Origin: Gammaproteobacteria bacterium
GTDB taxonomy: Bacteria > Pseudomonadota > Gammaproteobacteria > Steroidobacterales > Woeseiaceae
NCBI GenBank assembly: GCA_009937615.1
Contig: JAACFB010000014.1
Coordinates: 1-62,576 of the forward strand
DNA: 62,576 nt
Reading direction: 5' to 3'
Position numbers and translations under genes: made by a program. Numbering within the stretch: the stretch's first letter is position 1; each line of letters starts with the position of its first letter. Positions 41,716-54,976 of the stretch are shown piece after piece. The notes under the pieces were generated by a model. The model was not told the DNA's origin. It saw only the letters and a program-made list of their open reading frames with translations, and did not search any database.

Positions 41716-42824
41716 CAGTCCTGATCCGTAACTCTTGCCGTAATGCGCAAATCCCTGCCGACCCGCCGCACATCCGTGATCCGCAATGCCCGCCTATCGG
41801 CTAACCCGGTCCAGGCCGGCGTTCGAAACATGCCCCTGGTCTCGCTGCCCATGATATGCGGCGCCTGGTAGATCACAAGCTCGTCGACAAGCTGCGCTTC
41901 GAGCAACTTCCCGGCCAGCGTGGGGCCCGCTTCGACGAGCAGCTCGTTCACACCGCGAGAGGCAAGGTCCTCGAGCACCAGCGGCAGTGACACCTGGCCC
42001 TCCTCCTGGTCGCCGAGCATCACAACCTCGGCCCCAGCCGCGCTGAGAGCTTCGCCGTGATTATCGCTGCAACAATAAATCAATGTTGCGCCCGGCAAGG
42101 TCAGCATCCTGGCGGACACCGGCGTTCGCAGCTTACTGTCGAGAATGACGCGCAACGGTTGCCTGCCCCGCGTATCTGCCGACGCCTCGCGAACGGTCAG
42201 GGACGGGTCGTCAGCCAGCACAGTACCAATACCGGTCATAACTGCACCCGAGCGGGCGCGCAGATGCTGTACATCCGCCCGCGCTTCGGGGCCCGTGATC
42301 CATTGGCTCTGGCCGTCGGCCATGGCGGTGCAGCCGTCCATGCTGGCCGCGATCTTGACCCGCAACAGCGGACGGCCGCGGACGTTACGGCTGATGAAGC
42401 CTTCGAGCTGCTTCTCAACCGACTTCCGCATCAGCCCCTTGCGCACGCTTATGCCTGCATCAGCAAGCGCCCGTAACCCGCGCCCGCTGACTTTGCGAAA
42501 CGGATCCTCCAGCGCAACGACGACCGCAGCGATACCGGCATCGATCAGTGCATCGACGCACGGTGGCGTCTTCCCATGGTGCACGCACGGCTCGAGCGTC
42601 ACGTACGCCGTCGAGCCGCGAGCCGCGTCGCCGGCCATACGCAGCGCGTTGATTTCCGCATGGGCCTCGCCGGCGAGCTCGTGCCAGCCTTCCCCAACGA
42701 TCTCACCTTGCTTGGCGAGCACGCAGCCGACCATCGGATTCGGATGCGCCGTGTACTGGCCCAGAGCCGCAAGACGTAGTGCTCGCGCCATCATCGCGCT
42801 GTCAGCTGCTGAAAATTCCGGCAT
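41715..42824 (-). CDS. ribD: Riboflavin biosynthesis deaminase/reductase
   Basis: RibD (369 residues) carries out two steps of riboflavin synthesis. The N-terminal deaminase has the zinc ligands in GEAHAEINALR and TLEPCVHHGKTPPC. The C-terminal reductase shows RPLLRVKIAASMDG, QWITGPEARADVQHLRA and ELLVEAGPTLAGKLL. It starts five bases after the nrdR stop. No FMN riboswitch fold was seen in front of the rib genes, which sit inside a longer transcript. Confidence 0.97.
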   Translation of the reverse strand: MPEFSAADSAMMARALRLAALGQYTAHPNPMVGCVLAKQGEIVGEGWHELAGEAHAEINALRMAGDAARGSTAYVTLEPCVHHGKTPPCVDALIDAGIAAVVVALEDPFRKVSGRGLRALADAGISVRKGLMRKSVEKQLEGFISRNVRGRPLLRVKIAASMDGCTAMADGQSQWITGPEARADVQHLRARSGAVMTGIGTVLADDPSLTVREASADTRGRQPLRVILDSKLRTPVSARMLTLPGATLIYCCSDNHGEALSAAGAEVVMLGDQEEGQVSLPLVLEDLASRGVNELLVEAGPTLAGKLLEAQLVDELVIYQAPHIMGSETRGMFRTPAWTGLADRRALRITDVRRVGRDLRITARVTDQD

Positions 42825-42829
42825 TCGAA

Positions 42830-43345
42830 TTACTTTTTCTTGCCGAGGAGCTCGGGCAACAGGGACATTTGTTCGCGACTCGCCGCCGTCTCAGAGATGC
42901 GCTGCAGGCGCCGGATCTCTTCCTCAAATTCGGTGATGTCCTGAAACCGCCGATAAACCGACGCGAAACGCACGTAAGCCACTTCATCGAGTTCATGCAG
43001 CTCTTCCATGACCAGCTCGCCAACCAGTCGCGACGGCACCTCACGCTCACCCATCGTCCTCAGTTTATGCACGAGGCGGCCGATGGCCTGTTCCAGGTCA
43101 TCGCTTGCCACCGGGCGCTTCTCGAGCGCGCGAATCATGCTGTTTCGGAGCTTGGACTCGTCGAAGGGCTGGCGCGAATTGTCGTTCTTGACGAGTCTCG
43201 GCATGACGAGTTCCGCCGACTCGAACGTCGTAAAGCGCTCGTTGCAATCAAGGCACTGGCGACGCCTGCGTATCTGCCTGCCATCACCGGCCAGGCGGGA
43301 GTCGATGACCTTGGTCTCTTCGTGGCTGCAAAACGGGCAATGCAT
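42830..43345 (-). CDS. nrdR: Ribonucleotide reductase transcriptional repressor
   Basis: NrdR (171 residues) represses ribonucleotide reductase genes when bound to ATP/dATP. It has an N-terminal zinc ribbon (MHCPFC and CLDCNERF) and an ATP-cone domain from about residue 49 ([30 protein letters not shown]). The glyA-nrdR-ribD order is widely conserved. It starts 13 bases after glyA. Confidence 0.98.
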   Translation of the reverse strand: MHCPFCSHEETKVIDSRLAGDGRQIRRRRQCLDCNERFTTFESAELVMPRLVKNDNSRQPFDESKLRNSMIRALEKRPVASDDLEQAIGRLVHKLRTMGEREVPSRLVGELVMEELHELDEVAYVRFASVYRRFQDITEFEEEIRRLQRISETAASREQMSLLPELLGKKK

Positions 43346-43358
43346 CAGGGCTCAGCGG

Positions 43359-44612
43359 TCACACGTACACAGGGAAGCGTTTGCACAGCTCGAGAACCTG
43401 ACCGCGTACGCGCTCGATCGTCTCCTCGTTATCGATATCGTCGAGTATATCCGCTATCCAGCCGCTAAGCTCGCGCGTCTCGGCCTCGCCAAAACCGCGC
43501 GTCGTGATAGCCGGCGTGCCTAGCCGCAGCCCGCTCGTCACGAACGGCGACTGCGGGTCGTTGGGCACCGCGTTCTTGTTCGCCGTAATATTCGCCCTGC
43601 CCAGCGCAGCATCGGCATCTTTTCCAGTGATGCCACGGTCGATCAGGCTCACGAGCATCAGGTGATTCTCGGTGCCACCCGAGACGATGGGATAGCCTCT
43701 CCCGGCGAGCGTGCTCGCCATGACTTTGGCGTTTGCGCAAACCCTGGCTTGATAGTCGGCAAACGACGGCTCCATCGCCTCCTTGAACGCAATCGCTTTG
43801 GCGGCAATGACGTGCATGAGCGGCCCGCCCTGCGTACCCGGAAAAACCAGGGAGTTGAATTTTCGGGTCAACTCGTCGTTCTTGCGCGCCAGTATCATGC
43901 CTCCCCGCGGCCCGCGCAGCGTTTTGTGCGTTGTGGTCGTTACGACGTCGGCAATCGGTACCGGATTCGGGTAGTGCCCCGTGGCAACCAGGCCTGCCAC
44001 GTGCGCCATGTCGACCAGCAGGAAGGCCCCAACGCTATCTGCGATGTCACGGAAGCGCTGCCAGTCGATAACTTGCGAGTAAGCCGAGAACCCGGCGACG
44101 ATCATCCTGGGCCGGTGTTCGGTCGCCAGCGCCTGGATCGCGTCGTAATCCATGAGCCCGGTATCGTGGTTGATACCATATTGCACCGCATGGTAGAGCC
44201 GGCCCGAAAAGTTGACCTTGCTGCCGTGTGTCAGGTGGCCGCCATCCGCCAGACTCATGCCAAGCACCGTATCCCCGGCGTCCAGGAGCGCCATGTAGGC
44301 CGCCGCATTCGCCTGCGACCCGGAGTGCGGCTGCACGTTTGCAAAGTCGGCGCCAAACAGCTTCTTCGCGCGTTCGATCGCGAGCGTTTCGACAGTATCC
44401 ACATACTCGCAACCGCCATAGTAGCGCTTACCCGGGTAGCCCTCCGCATACTTGTTGGTCAGCGTCGAACCCTGCGCCGCCATGACCCTCGGGCTCGCAT
44501 AGTTCTCCGAAGCGATCAGTTCGACGTGCTCCTCCTGGCGACGATTCTCGTGCGCGATGGCATCGGCGATTTCTGGGTCAAATGACTCCAGGCTGGTCGT
44601 GGTATCGAACAT
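43359..44612 (-). CDS. glyA: Serine hydroxymethyltransferase
   Basis: GlyA (417 residues) interconverts serine and glycine with tetrahydrofolate, using PLP. The start at ATG 44612 has GGAG ten bases upstream and gives [15 protein letters not shown]; an earlier in-frame start lacks similarity. Landmarks are [29 protein letters not shown], and the PLP-lysine block [15 protein letters not shown]. It heads the nrdR-rib-nusB-thiL-pgpA-kinase run. Confidence 0.98.
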   Translation of the reverse strand: MFDTTTSLESFDPEIADAIAHENRRQEEHVELIASENYASPRVMAAQGSTLTNKYAEGYPGKRYYGGCEYVDTVETLAIERAKKLFGADFANVQPHSGSQANAAAYMALLDAGDTVLGMSLADGGHLTHGSKVNFSGRLYHAVQYGINHDTGLMDYDAIQALATEHRPRMIVAGFSAYSQVIDWQRFRDIADSVGAFLLVDMAHVAGLVATGHYPNPVPIADVVTTTTHKTLRGPRGGMILARKNDELTRKFNSLVFPGTQGGPLMHVIAAKAIAFKEAMEPSFADYQARVCANAKVMASTLAGRGYPIVSGGTENHLMLVSLIDRGITGKDADAALGRANITANKNAVPNDPQSPFVTSGLRLGTPAITTRGFGEAETRELSGWIADILDDIDNEETIERVRGQVLELCKRFPVYV

Positions 44613-44673
44613 CGAACGGGCACTCCGGACGGCAGGTTGACAGGGATTCAAACGCGGATTCTCGGCCGGCGAT

Positions 44674-44689
44674 CCGGGGTCATCCCCGG
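44674..44689 (-). other. GC-rich hairpin between the HDAC-like gene and glyA
   Basis: CCGGGG, a four-base loop and CCCCGG form a perfect six-pair stem in the 110-base gap. No T-run follows on the minus strand, so it is not a standard terminator. It could stabilise the 3' end of the upstream message or sit in the glyA leader. Confidence 0.4.
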
Positions 44690-44722
44690 CATCAGCACGC
44701 CAAAGGGAGCGATGTTACCTGT

Positions 44723-45673
44723 TTAGCCTGCCTCGACAAAGGACTGCACGACGCGAGTCCACGCACGCGCAAGATTTCGGCGGTTGTAGCCGCCGCCGCC
44801 GGTACCGACGACCCTGCCCTCGCAGTGTTTGTCGGCAAGGGAACAGAGCGCCGTCGCGGCATGGGCATGAGCTTCCTCGGTGTAGCGCAAGTGCGTGATC
44901 GGATCGCCTTCGAGGCTGTCGGCACCGCATTGGAACAGGATGAACTCGGGCGCCGCGCGGTCGATGTAGGCCTCGACCTGTTCCCATGCCTTGGCGAACT
45001 CGCCGTCACCCGCCCCCGGCGGCAGCGGAATATTGAGCTTGGTGCCACGGGCGCGCCCCTTCCCGGTTTCCTCCACTCCGCCAGTGCCCGGATAGAGAAA
45101 CCGGCCATCCTCGTGAATGTCGGCAAAGATCAGGTCCGGGTCGTCCTCGAAGCTGTAGAACATGCCGTCACCATGATGCGCGTCGATATCGACATAGGCG
45201 ATGCGCTGGACGCCGTATTGCTTGCGAAGGTATTCAGCCGCAACACCACAATCGTTGAACACGCAGAAACCGGCAGCGTGGCCCCGCCCGGCATGGTGCA
45301 GCCCGGCAATGGGAATGAACGCGCGGCGCGCCTGCCCACCCATGATTGCGTCGACCGATGCGATCGTGGTTCCCACGACGTCGGAGGCCGCATCAAATAT
45401 GCCGGGCAGGGCCGGCGTATCGCCCTCGTCCAGGAAGCCGGTGCCCTCAAAAGACATTCGCGACACCTTGTCGATATAGTCGGCCGTGTGAAACAACAGC
45501 AATTCGTCTACACCTGCGCGCCGGGGCATCGCATATTCGACACCGTCGCCGAGCTCCGCGAGCTCAAGCTCCTGCTGAAACACATCGTGACGATCGAGGC
45601 CAAAGGGATGCGGATCGCCGAATCCATAGCTGGCGAGTTCGTCTCCCCGATAGACCAGGACCGGATCGGTCAC
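44723..45673 (-). CDS. Histone deacetylase-like (class II) amidohydrolase
   Basis: A 316-residue protein of the arginase/deacetylase fold, from GTG 45673 (VTDPVLVYRGDELASYGFG); a longer frame upstream shows no similarity. The zinc-hydrolase blocks are AGLHHAGRGHAAGFCVFND with the catalytic His pair, YVDIDAHHGDGMFYSF with zinc ligands Asp and His, and LFQCGADSLEGDP with the third ligand Asp; GTGGGGYN is the substrate-loop glycine run. Bacterial members remove acyl groups from polyamines or acetoin-related substrates; the one here cannot be told. Confidence 0.9.
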   Translation of the reverse strand: MTDPVLVYRGDELASYGFGDPHPFGLDRHDVFQQELELAELGDGVEYAMPRRAGVDELLLFHTADYIDKVSRMSFEGTGFLDEGDTPALPGIFDAASDVVGTTIASVDAIMGGQARRAFIPIAGLHHAGRGHAAGFCVFNDCGVAAEYLRKQYGVQRIAYVDIDAHHGDGMFYSFEDDPDLIFADIHEDGRFLYPGTGGVEETGKGRARGTKLNIPLPPGAGDGEFAKAWEQVEAYIDRAAPEFILFQCGADSLEGDPITHLRYTEEAHAHAATALCSLADKHCEGRVVGTGGGGYNRRNLARAWTRVVQSFVEAG

Positions 45674-45792
45674 CCGCGGACACTCGCGCGGCTGGTGACA
45701 GGCGCCGGTGTCGCCTGCCCGCGCCGATAAACGCGCGTCATCAGACTCGTCAGGCCGAAGCCGGCGACTGTCAACGATAGAGCCATGCCTGA

Positions 45793-46299
<507 letters not shown>

Positions 46300-46321
46300 G
46301 CCGACCCCAAAGGAAAACCTC

Positions 46322-47608
<1,287 letters not shown>

Positions 47609-47635
47609 CAGCATTTCGCAATAACGTGAAAGCGC

Positions 47636-47666
47636 TTGACCCTGACCACGGGTTCTGCCCGATAAT
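47636..47666 (+). promoter_or_regulatory. Possible ettA promoter
   Basis: TTGACC (47636-47641) and GATAAT (47661-47666) lie in the 88-base gap between amtB and ettA. Both boxes are close to consensus, but the 19-base spacer is longer than ideal. Confidence 0.45.
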
Positions 47667-47696
47667 GCGCGCTGCTTAAGCAATCGACTTAAAAAA

Positions 47697-49370
47697 ATGG
47701 CGCAATACATCTACACGATGAATCGCGTGGCCAAAATGGTCCCGCCAAAGCGATTCATCATCAAGGATATTTCTCTTTCGTTCTTCCCGGGCGCAAAGAT
47801 TGGTGTCCTGGGCCTCAACGGCGCGGGCAAATCGACCGTGCTGCGTATCATGGCCGGGCTCGACACAGAGTTCGAGGGCGAGGCCCGGCCGCAGCCGGGC
47901 ATCAAGATCGGCTATCTGCCGCAAGAACCCGAACTCGACCCGGACAAGGACGTGCGCGGCAACGTCGAGGAAGGCGTTGCGGAAACCAAGGCCCTGCTCG
48001 ATCGTTTCAATGCGATCAGCGACCGGTTCGCCGAGCCGATGGACGACGAAGAGATGAATGCGCTGCTCGAAGAACAGGGCAAGCTGCAGGATGCGATCGA
48101 TTCCGCCGGCGCCTGGGAGCTCGACCGCAAGCTCGAAGTCGCGGCCGATGCGCTGCGGCTGCCACCCTGGGACGCTGACGTCACGAAACTGTCCGGCGGT
48201 GAACGTCGCCGCGTGGCCCTTTGCCGTCTGTTGCTGTCGCAGCCGGACATGCTGCTGCTGGACGAGCCGACCAATCACCTCGATGCCGAATCGGTCGCCT
48301 GGCTTGAACGCTTCCTGGACGAGTACCCGAGCACGGTCATCGCGGTTACTCACGATCGCTACTTCCTGGACAACGTTGCAGGCTGGATCCTTGAGCTCGA
48401 CCGCGGTCACGGTATCCCGTGGGAAGGCAACTACTCATCGTGGCTGGAGCAAAAGGAGAAACGGCTCGCCAATGAAGAGGCCTCGGAGAAAGCCAGGCAA
48501 AGGGCCATGAAGTCGGAGCTCGAGTGGGTTCGATCCAACCCGAAAGGCCGCCAGGCCAAGTCCAAGGCGCGCCTGCGCCAGTTCGAGGAGATTTCCTCGT
48601 CAAGCTACCAGAAGCGCAACGAGACGAACGAGATCTATATTCCGCCGGGCCCGCGGCTCGGCGATGTGGTCATCGAAGTCAATGACCTCAAAAAAGGCTT
48701 CGGCGACAAGCTGCTGATCGACGGCCTGAGCTTTCAGCTGCCGCCCGGCGGTATCGTCGGCGTGATCGGCCCGAACGGCGCCGGCAAGACGACCTTGTTC
48801 CGCATGATCGCGGGCACGGAACAACCCGATTCGGGCACGATCCGGCTCGGCGACACCGTGAAAATCGCCAGCGTCGATCAGTCGAGAGACAGCCTCGACG
48901 CCAGCAAGACCGTGTGGGAGGAGATCTCGGACGGCCTCGACCTGATCAAGGTCGGCGGTTACGAGACCCCGTCGCGCCAGTATGTCGGGCGCTTCAATTT
49001 CCGCGGCTCCGAGCAGCAGAAAAAGATCGGACTGCTCTCGGGTGGCGAGCGCAACCGCGTGCACCTGGCGAAGATGCTCAAATCAGGCGGCAACCTTTTG
49101 TTGCTCGATGAGCCAACCAATGACCTGGACGTGGAAACGCTGCGCGCCCTCGAGCAGGCGCTGCTCGAGTTTCCGGGTTCCGCGGTCGTGATCTCTCACG
49201 ATCGCTGGTTTCTCGACCGCATAGCCACGCATATTCTGGCCTTCGAGGGAAATTCGGAGGTGACCTGGTTCGCCGGCAACTACGCCGATTACGAGGAGGA
49301 CCGGCATCGCCGCCGCGGCGCCGATGCCGACAGCCCGCATCGTATAAAATACAAGCGCCTTGATGCCTAG
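47697..49370 (+). CDS. ettA: Energy-dependent translational throttle protein (ABC-F)
   Basis: EttA (557 residues) is a ribosome-bound ABC-F ATPase that gates the first elongation step according to ATP/ADP level. It has two ABC domains: Walker [10 protein letters not shown] and GPNGAGKTT, signatures [13 protein letters not shown] and [13 protein letters not shown], and Walker [12 protein letters not shown] and [11 protein letters not shown]. The arm and inter-domain linker ([22 protein letters not shown]) fit EttA rather than Uup or YheS. The N-terminus [19 protein letters not shown] is typical. Confidence 0.97.
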   Translation: MAQYIYTMNRVAKMVPPKRFIIKDISLSFFPGAKIGVLGLNGAGKSTVLRIMAGLDTEFEGEARPQPGIKIGYLPQEPELDPDKDVRGNVEEGVAETKALLDRFNAISDRFAEPMDDEEMNALLEEQGKLQDAIDSAGAWELDRKLEVAADALRLPPWDADVTKLSGGERRRVALCRLLLSQPDMLLLDEPTNHLDAESVAWLERFLDEYPSTVIAVTHDRYFLDNVAGWILELDRGHGIPWEGNYSSWLEQKEKRLANEEASEKARQRAMKSELEWVRSNPKGRQAKSKARLRQFEEISSSSYQKRNETNEIYIPPGPRLGDVVIEVNDLKKGFGDKLLIDGLSFQLPPGGIVGVIGPNGAGKTTLFRMIAGTEQPDSGTIRLGDTVKIASVDQSRDSLDASKTVWEEISDGLDLIKVGGYETPSRQYVGRFNFRGSEQQKKIGLLSGGERNRVHLAKMLKSGGNLLLLDEPTNDLDVETLRALEQALLEFPGSAVVISHDRWFLDRIATHILAFEGNSEVTWFAGNYADYEEDRHRRRGADADSPHRIKYKRLDA

Positions 49371-49381
49371 GAGGTAAGCCA

Positions 49382-50047
49382 GTGAACGTGCTTGTTGCCG
49401 CCAGCGCAATCCTCACGCTCATCGCCCTGCTGTTCCTCGGCTCGACACTGCGCCAGACGAGGCGCGGCAACCTTTTGCGAGCGAGCGGCACATTTGCCGT
49501 CGGCGCAGCCTCGGCGTCGCTGGCCACCTTCGGGCTGCTCGTCTGCGTCAGCTACCTCGGCTACGAGCGTCTGACCGAAGAGCATCTTGTCGGCATGATC
49601 GAGTTTTCGCGAAATGCCCCGGACGAGTACTCGGCACGACTCATGATCGACGGTCAACTCGACCGGCTGCTGACGCTGCGCGGCGACGAGTGGCAGCTCG
49701 ATGCCCGCGTCATTACCTGGCATGCTCCGGCGACGATTCTCGGTCTCGAGCCGGTATACCAGCTCGAGCGCCTGAGCGGCCGCTACTCCTCGGTTGACAG
49801 GGAGCGCAGCGAGCAGCGCACGGTGCACGGCCTGGCCGAGGAACGCCTGCTTGACCTCTGGAGCCTTGCGCGCAATTTTCCGCGCCTGGCGCCCGGGGTG
49901 GATGCCTACTACGGCAGCGCGACCTACCTGCCGATGGCCGATGGCGCAAGATACCGGGTGACATTGAGCCGAGACGCGCTGATTGCGCGTCCCGTGAACG
50001 ATCCGGCACGAAAAGCCGTCGGCAATTGGGGTCAATTGGCCGAATGA
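49382..50047 (+). CDS. Uncharacterised membrane-anchored protein
   Basis: I do not recognise this 221-residue protein. It starts at GTG with a strong AGGAGGT site that overlaps the ettA stop, so it is translated with ettA. Two hydrophobic segments (about residues 4-22 and 36-58) precede a soluble domain of about 160 residues containing LMIDGQLDRLLTLRGDEWQLDARV, ARVITWHAPATILGL, then YQLERLSGRYSSVDRE and PGVDAYYGSATYLPMADGARYRVTLSRDAL. Similar small proteins occur in gammaproteobacteria without known function. The soluble part probably faces the periplasm if both segments span the membrane. Confidence 0.75.
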   Translation: MNVLVAASAILTLIALLFLGSTLRQTRRGNLLRASGTFAVGAASASLATFGLLVCVSYLGYERLTEEHLVGMIEFSRNAPDEYSARLMIDGQLDRLLTLRGDEWQLDARVITWHAPATILGLEPVYQLERLSGRYSSVDRERSEQRTVHGLAEERLLDLWSLARNFPRLAPGVDAYYGSATYLPMADGARYRVTLSRDALIARPVNDPARKAVGNWGQLAE

Positions 50048-50142
50048 TTGTGAGATTATGTCAATGGCCGGCAGCGAAACTGCCTGATTGGTGCATACTC
50101 ATAGTGCGGAGCTAATCTGCAATATAATAATAACGAGCGACG

Positions 50143-50835
50143 ATGACGATAGTCTTAGACAAGGATCAGGGACTCCTGATGGAGGACGACGAGCAAATCG
50201 GGCTCGAGTGCCCGTATTGCAACGTGTTCGCGCATCTGAGTCCTCAGGCCGTGCCGCAGGCAGCGGATCTGCTGCGCGACAGGCCCAAGCGCGTCGGGCT
50301 TGTTTATCAGTGTGACGCCTGCCAGGCACCCATTTTCCTGCGATTCGCGGTCAAGGCCTACGACGAAGACCGCGTCGAGCTGTATCGCAACTTCGTTGAA
50401 CTCGAGAGACCCAAGGAACGCTTCTCGTTCTCGTACCTGCCGAAACATACGGAGATCATGTTCCGAGAGGCGCTGTCCTGCTATTCCGGGGGTAACTTCA
50501 ACGCCTTCGCATCGATGTGCCGGCGTTCGGCGAGAAGCGCATTTTCCGCGCTCGGAGAGGGTGGCAAGTTAAGGGCCTTCGAGGAAGTCATGACCGCCCA
50601 GGACATCGCCGGCATCGACGATGAGAGCTTTGCGTCGGTCAAAAGCATTCTGTTCGATTCAGGCGAAGAAGAAGAGTTGCCACTGCTGAACCGTGGCCAG
50701 GCGGGCATCCTGCTCGAAGTACTCAAGGACATGTTCTACCAGTGCTTTGTGCGCCGCGGCAAACTTACGCGGGCGATCAAGGTGCGGCGTTTCTTCGTGC
50801 AGGAACGCGATAACGATCTGGCATCATCGGCGTAG
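50143..50835 (+). CDS. DUF4145-like protein with N-terminal zinc ribbon
   Basis: A soluble 230-residue protein. Residues about 22-65 form a likely zinc ribbon (LECPYCNVF and YQCDACQAP). A helical region follows with MFREALSCYSGGNFNAFASMCRRSARSAFSALG, which fits the DUF4145 pattern of domains often found near restriction or defence genes but also alone. The C-terminal part has LLNRGQAGILLEVLKDMFYQCFVR. No defence genes are adjacent: ettA and the unknown membrane protein lie upstream and purL is convergent downstream. The function is unknown. Confidence 0.7.
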   Translation: MTIVLDKDQGLLMEDDEQIGLECPYCNVFAHLSPQAVPQAADLLRDRPKRVGLVYQCDACQAPIFLRFAVKAYDEDRVELYRNFVELERPKERFSFSYLPKHTEIMFREALSCYSGGNFNAFASMCRRSARSAFSALGEGGKLRAFEEVMTAQDIAGIDDESFASVKSILFDSGEEEELPLLNRGQAGILLEVLKDMFYQCFVRRGKLTRAIKVRRFFVQERDNDLASSA

Positions 50836-50897
50836 CGGGCTCCTGCCGAAGCCTCGTCCGGATCGACTCCAGCGACAGGCAGCCCGATGCCCCGTAG

Positions 50898-53800
50898 TCA
50901 GCCAACCGCGACGCGGGCATTCCTGAACATGCGCATCCATGGCCCGTCGTCACCCCAGTCCTCGGGATGCCACGAATTCTGAATGGTGCGGGCCACTCGC
51001 TCGGGGTGCGGCATCATGATCGTGACCCGGCCGTCATCGGTGGTCAGGCCGCAAATGCCGTCATGTGAGCCGTTGGGATTGGCAGGATACTGGTCGGCCA
51101 CGTTGCCGTAGTTGTCGACGTAGCGCAACGCGATCGTATACGACGCCAGGAACCGATCTGTTTCATTGTCGAATACGGCACGGCCCTCTCCGTGTGACGT
51201 CGCGATGGGCAGTCGCGACCCGGCCATGCCGCTAAGAAACAGGGACGGACTTTCCAGTATCTCGACGAGACTGAGCCTGGCCTCGAACTGCTCCGACTTG
51301 TTGCGCACGAAGTGCGGCCAGCTCGACGATCCCGGGATCAACTCGCGAAGATGCGACAGCATCTGGCAGCCATTGCATACGCCGAGCGCGAACGTGTCGC
51401 CGCGGGCAAAGAAATCTGCAAACTGATCGCGCGTGCGCGAATGATAGAGAATCGATTTGGCCCAGCCGCCGCCAGCGCCGAGCACGTCGCCAAATGAGAA
51501 CCCGCCGCAGGCAATCAGCCCCTGGTAGTCGCCGAGATCGTCGCGGCCGTCAAGCAGGTCGCTCATGTGCACGTCGACGGCAGTAAACCCGGCGCGCATG
51601 AAAACCGCGGCCATCTCGTACTGGCTGTTGACGCCCTGTTCGCGCAGCACAGCGACCCGCGGGCTTGCCGTGCCGCGATACGGCCGAACGATGTCGTCAT
51701 TCGCATCGAACGTGACGTTGACATTCAGACCCGGGTCCTCATCGTCGAGGACACGGCTGAATTCCTGCCTGGCCGTCACAGGATTGTCGCGCAGCGCCTG
51801 TATCCGGTAGCTGGTTTCGGACCACGCGCGCTGCATTTGCGCCCGCTCGAGCTGAAGGACAACCCGTTCGTCTGTGCGAACCGTCAGGGTTGGCACGCGC
51901 TCAACCCGGCCGATGGCAGTCGCCCGCGCTTCGGTGCGATCCAGGACCATCTGTACCTGGGTAATATTCCGCTTCGCCACCTGGACGACAGCGCCGGCCT
52001 CTTCGTTGAATAGCTTCGCCAGCAGCCCGGTCTTCGACCCCTCCATCTGAAGCGATACGCCGAGCCGGCTCGCAAACATCATCTCGGCCAGGGTCACCAC
52101 GAGGCCGCCGTCGCTGCGGTCGTGATAGGCCAGCAGCATTCCCCGGTCATTGAGTTCCTGGATCGCCCTGAAGAAGTTGCTCAAGAGTTCTGGCCTGTCG
52201 ATGTCGGGCGTCTCCCCGCCCGGCCGCGAGTAAGCCTGGGCAAGACAGGAACCGCCCAAACGGTTTTTGTCTTCTCCAAGATCGAATAACAGCAGGTAAC
52301 TGGGCTCATCGAGCGACTTGAGTTGCGGAGTCAGGTGGGCACGCACGTCGCTGACCGGCGCGAATGCCGAGACGATCAATGAAACCGGTGCAACGACCTG
52401 ATGGTCGCCCTGCTCGTCGTGCCAGCGCGTTCTCATCGACAGCGAGTCCTTGCCAACCGGAATCGCAATGCCCAGTTCCCGGCACAATTCATCACTGACG
52501 GCCTTGACCGTATCGAACAGGTTTGCGTCCTCGCCCGGATGCCCGGCCGCCGCCATCCAGTTCGCCGACAGGCGCACCTGCTGCAGCGTATCGATGCGCG
52601 CAGCCGCAATATTCGTGACCGCTTCGGCAACAGCCATCCGACCGGACGCGGGCGCATTCAGAACCGCGAGCGGCGTCCGCTCGCCCATCGCCATCGCCTC
52701 GCCGGTTATACCCCCATAGCTGGACGACGTAATCGCAACGTCGCTAACCGGTACCTGCCATGGGCCGATCAGCTGGTCGCGTACGCTGAGTCCGCCCACG
52801 GTACGGTCGCCGATATGGATCAGGAACGACTTGTCGGCCACGGCCGGGAACCGCAGCACGCGCAGCACGGCCTCCTGAAGATCGATACCCTTGATATTTA
52901 GCGGCGTTTCCGGCGGCGATTCCCGCGTTACCTCGCGCGTCATTTTCGGTGGGTTACCGAGCAGCATTGTCATCGGCATGTCCACGGCGCGATTGTTGAA
53001 CTCGCTGTCGCTCACAATGAGTTCACCGCCTTCGGTCAGCGTGCCGATCACCGATACCGGACAACGCTCGCGCTCGCACAGCGACTGAAAACCCGCAATG
53101 CGCTCGTCGGCGATGATCAGGACGTAACGCTCCTGAGCCTCGTTGCACCAGATCGCCATCGGCGACATGCCTCGCTCGGCATTGGCTATATCGCGCAATT
53201 CTATGGTCGCGCCGTGCTTGCTGTGATCGACGGCCTCCGGGACAGCGTTCGAAAGGCCGCCGGCGCCAACATCGTGAATCAGCAGAATCGGGTTGTCGTC
53301 GCCCATCTGCCAACAGCGGTCGATGACTTCCTGCGCGCGCCGCTGCATTTCAGGATTTCCCCGCTGTACCGAGGCGAAATCGAGGTCTTCGCTGCTGGAA
53401 CCGCTGGCGAGGCTCGACGCGGCGCCGCCGCCGAGGCCGATCAGCATGGCCGGTCCGCCGATAACGACAACCCTGGCGCCGACCGGCACATCGATCTTCT
53501 TCGCGTGTTCGGCACGCACGTTGCCGACACCGCCCGCAATCATGATCGGCTTGTGATAGCCGCGAATTTCGTTTTCGGGCAGTCCCGGGACCTGGCTCTC
53601 GAAGGTCCGAAAATAGCCCAGCAGATTAGGCCGCCCGAATTCGTTGTTGAATGCCGCTCCGCCGATCGGCCCCTCGATCATTATCTCGAGCGGCGTCGCC
53701 ATGCGATCGGGATGCGGAAAGTCTTTCTCCCACGGTTGCCGGAAACCCGGAATGCGCAGGTGCGATACCGTGAATCCGGTCAGGCCTGCCTTTGGCTTCG

Positions 53801-54821
53801 CCCCGAGACCGGTCGCGCCCTCGTCCCTGATTTCGCCACCCGAGCCTGTTGCCGCGCCAGGAAATGGCGATATCGCGGTCGGATGGTTGTGGGTCTCGAC
53901 CTTCATGAGGATGTGTATGTCCTCGTCGCTAAAGCCGTATTCGCGACTGACAGGGTCGGCCATGAGCCGCGAGCCGCGCCAGCCCGTGATGACCGCGGCA
54001 TTGTCGGAATACGCCGAGATGACGCCCTCCGGACACGCCTCCGTCGTAGACCGGATCATGCCGAACAACCGCTCATCGCGGGGCTTGCCGTCGATGACCC
54101 AGTTCGCATTAAAAATCTTGTGCCGGCAGTGTTCGGAATTCGCCTGCGCGAACATCATGAGTTCGGCGTCGGTCGGATCGCGATCCAGCATCTGGTAATT
54201 TTCGACGAGGTAGTCAATCTCGTCGTCAGCGAGCGCAAGTCCAAGCTCGCTATTGGCCTCGGCCAGTGCCTGACGCCCCCCGGCGAGTACCGGCACCGTC
54301 GTTAACGCCGCCGGGCTATGCTCCTTGAACAGCGCGACCGCTTCATCGCCCGTGGCCAACAGCGTTTCGGTCATTCGATCGAACAACGCGGAACCCAGCT
54401 CCATGAGCGTCGCGTCGTCTATCTTCCCCTTTAGATGCAGCCCGTAGCAGATACCGCGCTCGATACGCGCGACAGACGCCAGATCACACGCCTGCGCGAT
54501 ATCCGTCGCCTTGCTTGACCACGGTGAAATCGTTCCGGGACGCGGCACGACATATAAACGCCTTGCTTTCTTACCCAGCTTGGCGGCTTTTTCACCCGAT
54601 AGCAGCAAGTTGTCGAGCCGCTGCAGCTGCTCCGCGGATAGCGGCGAGTCGAGCGCAACGAAGTAGCTGAACCTCGCGTCGACCGACGTGACCCGCTCGT
54701 CACGCAGCTGCAGTTCACGCAGGAGTTTCGCGAGGCGAAAGTCCGATAGCGCGGATGGCCCGGCCAATTCCAGCATGTCGACGCGATTCTGAAGCTCGAG
54801 ATCAGTGGCTGGTTTCGACAA
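50898..54821 (-). CDS. purL: Phosphoribosylformylglycinamidine synthase (long form)
   Basis: PurL (1307 residues) makes FGAM from FGAR, glutamine and ATP in purine synthesis. It is the single-chain type: an N-terminal PurS-like domain, a linker with [31 protein letters not shown], two AIR-synthetase-like halves ([40 protein letters not shown]), and a C-terminal glutaminase with nucleophile Cys in [10 protein letters not shown] and the later MMPHPER. The 155-base gap upstream, towards DUF1820, holds TATTAT as a possible -10 box but no clear -35 or PurR-type site. Confidence 0.98.
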   Translation of the reverse strand: MSKPATDLELQNRVDMLELAGPSALSDFRLAKLLRELQLRDERVTSVDARFSYFVALDSPLSAEQLQRLDNLLLSGEKAAKLGKKARRLYVVPRPGTISPWSSKATDIAQACDLASVARIERGICYGLHLKGKIDDATLMELGSALFDRMTETLLATGDEAVALFKEHSPAALTTVPVLAGGRQALAEANSELGLALADDEIDYLVENYQMLDRDPTDAELMMFAQANSEHCRHKIFNANWVIDGKPRDERLFGMIRSTTEACPEGVISAYSDNAAVITGWRGSRLMADPVSREYGFSDEDIHILMKVETHNHPTAISPFPGAATGSGGEIRDEGATGLGAKPKAGLTGFTVSHLRIPGFRQPWEKDFPHPDRMATPLEIMIEGPIGGAAFNNEFGRPNLLGYFRTFESQVPGLPENEIRGYHKPIMIAGGVGNVRAEHAKKIDVPVGARVVVIGGPAMLIGLGGGAASSLASGSSSEDLDFASVQRGNPEMQRRAQEVIDRCWQMGDDNPILLIHDVGAGGLSNAVPEAVDHSKHGATIELRDIANAERGMSPMAIWCNEAQERYVLIIADERIAGFQSLCERERCPVSVIGTLTEGGELIVSDSEFNNRAVDMPMTMLLGNPPKMTREVTRESPPETPLNIKGIDLQEAVLRVLRFPAVADKSFLIHIGDRTVGGLSVRDQLIGPWQVPVSDVAITSSSYGGITGEAMAMGERTPLAVLNAPASGRMAVAEAVTNIAAARIDTLQQVRLSANWMAAAGHPGEDANLFDTVKAVSDELCRELGIAIPVGKDSLSMRTRWHDEQGDHQVVAPVSLIVSAFAPVSDVRAHLTPQLKSLDEPSYLLLFDLGEDKNRLGGSCLAQAYSRPGGETPDIDRPELLSNFFRAIQELNDRGMLLAYHDRSDGGLVVTLAEMMFASRLGVSLQMEGSKTGLLAKLFNEEAGAVVQVAKRNITQVQMVLDRTEARATAIGRVERVPTLTVRTDERVVLQLERAQMQRAWSETSYRIQALRDNPVTARQEFSRVLDDEDPGLNVNVTFDANDDIVRPYRGTASPRVAVLREQGVNSQYEMAAVFMRAGFTAVDVHMSDLLDGRDDLGDYQGLIACGGFSFGDVLGAGGGWAKSILYHSRTRDQFADFFARGDTFALGVCNGCQMLSHLRELIPGSSSWPHFVRNKSEQFEARLSLVEILESPSLFLSGMAGSRLPIATSHGEGRAVFDNETDRFLASYTIALRYVDNYGNVADQYPANPNGSHDGICGLTTDDGRVTIMMPHPERVARTIQNSWHPEDWGDDGPWMRMFRNARVAVG

Positions 54822-54976
54822 GCGGGTCGGCCTTGATGCGATTCGGTAGATGAAGACGAGTGATAATACTAGACCCGGACGTTCCGGTGTACCGGATCTA
54901 CCGAATGCGGGTCGATGCAGTAAGAATTACCCGGCGTGCCGTCGATCAGCACCCCGACCCCGCGCGTGAGCCGCGA

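Noticed and set aside
44674..44689. An intrinsic terminator after the HDAC-like gene
   Set aside because: The stem is strong but no T-run follows on the minus strand.
42825..44722. An FMN riboswitch controlling the riboflavin genes
   Set aside because: The rib genes sit with gaps of at most 13 bases behind glyA and nrdR, leaving no room for the conserved riboswitch fold.
44582..45730. A 382-codon open frame opposite the HDAC-like gene
   Set aside because: The catalytic motifs are on the minus strand, and the plus-strand translation has no similarity that I can recognise.
53214..54305. A 363-codon open frame opposite purL
   Set aside because: It mirrors the purL codon pattern, has no family motif, and lacks its own ribosome site.
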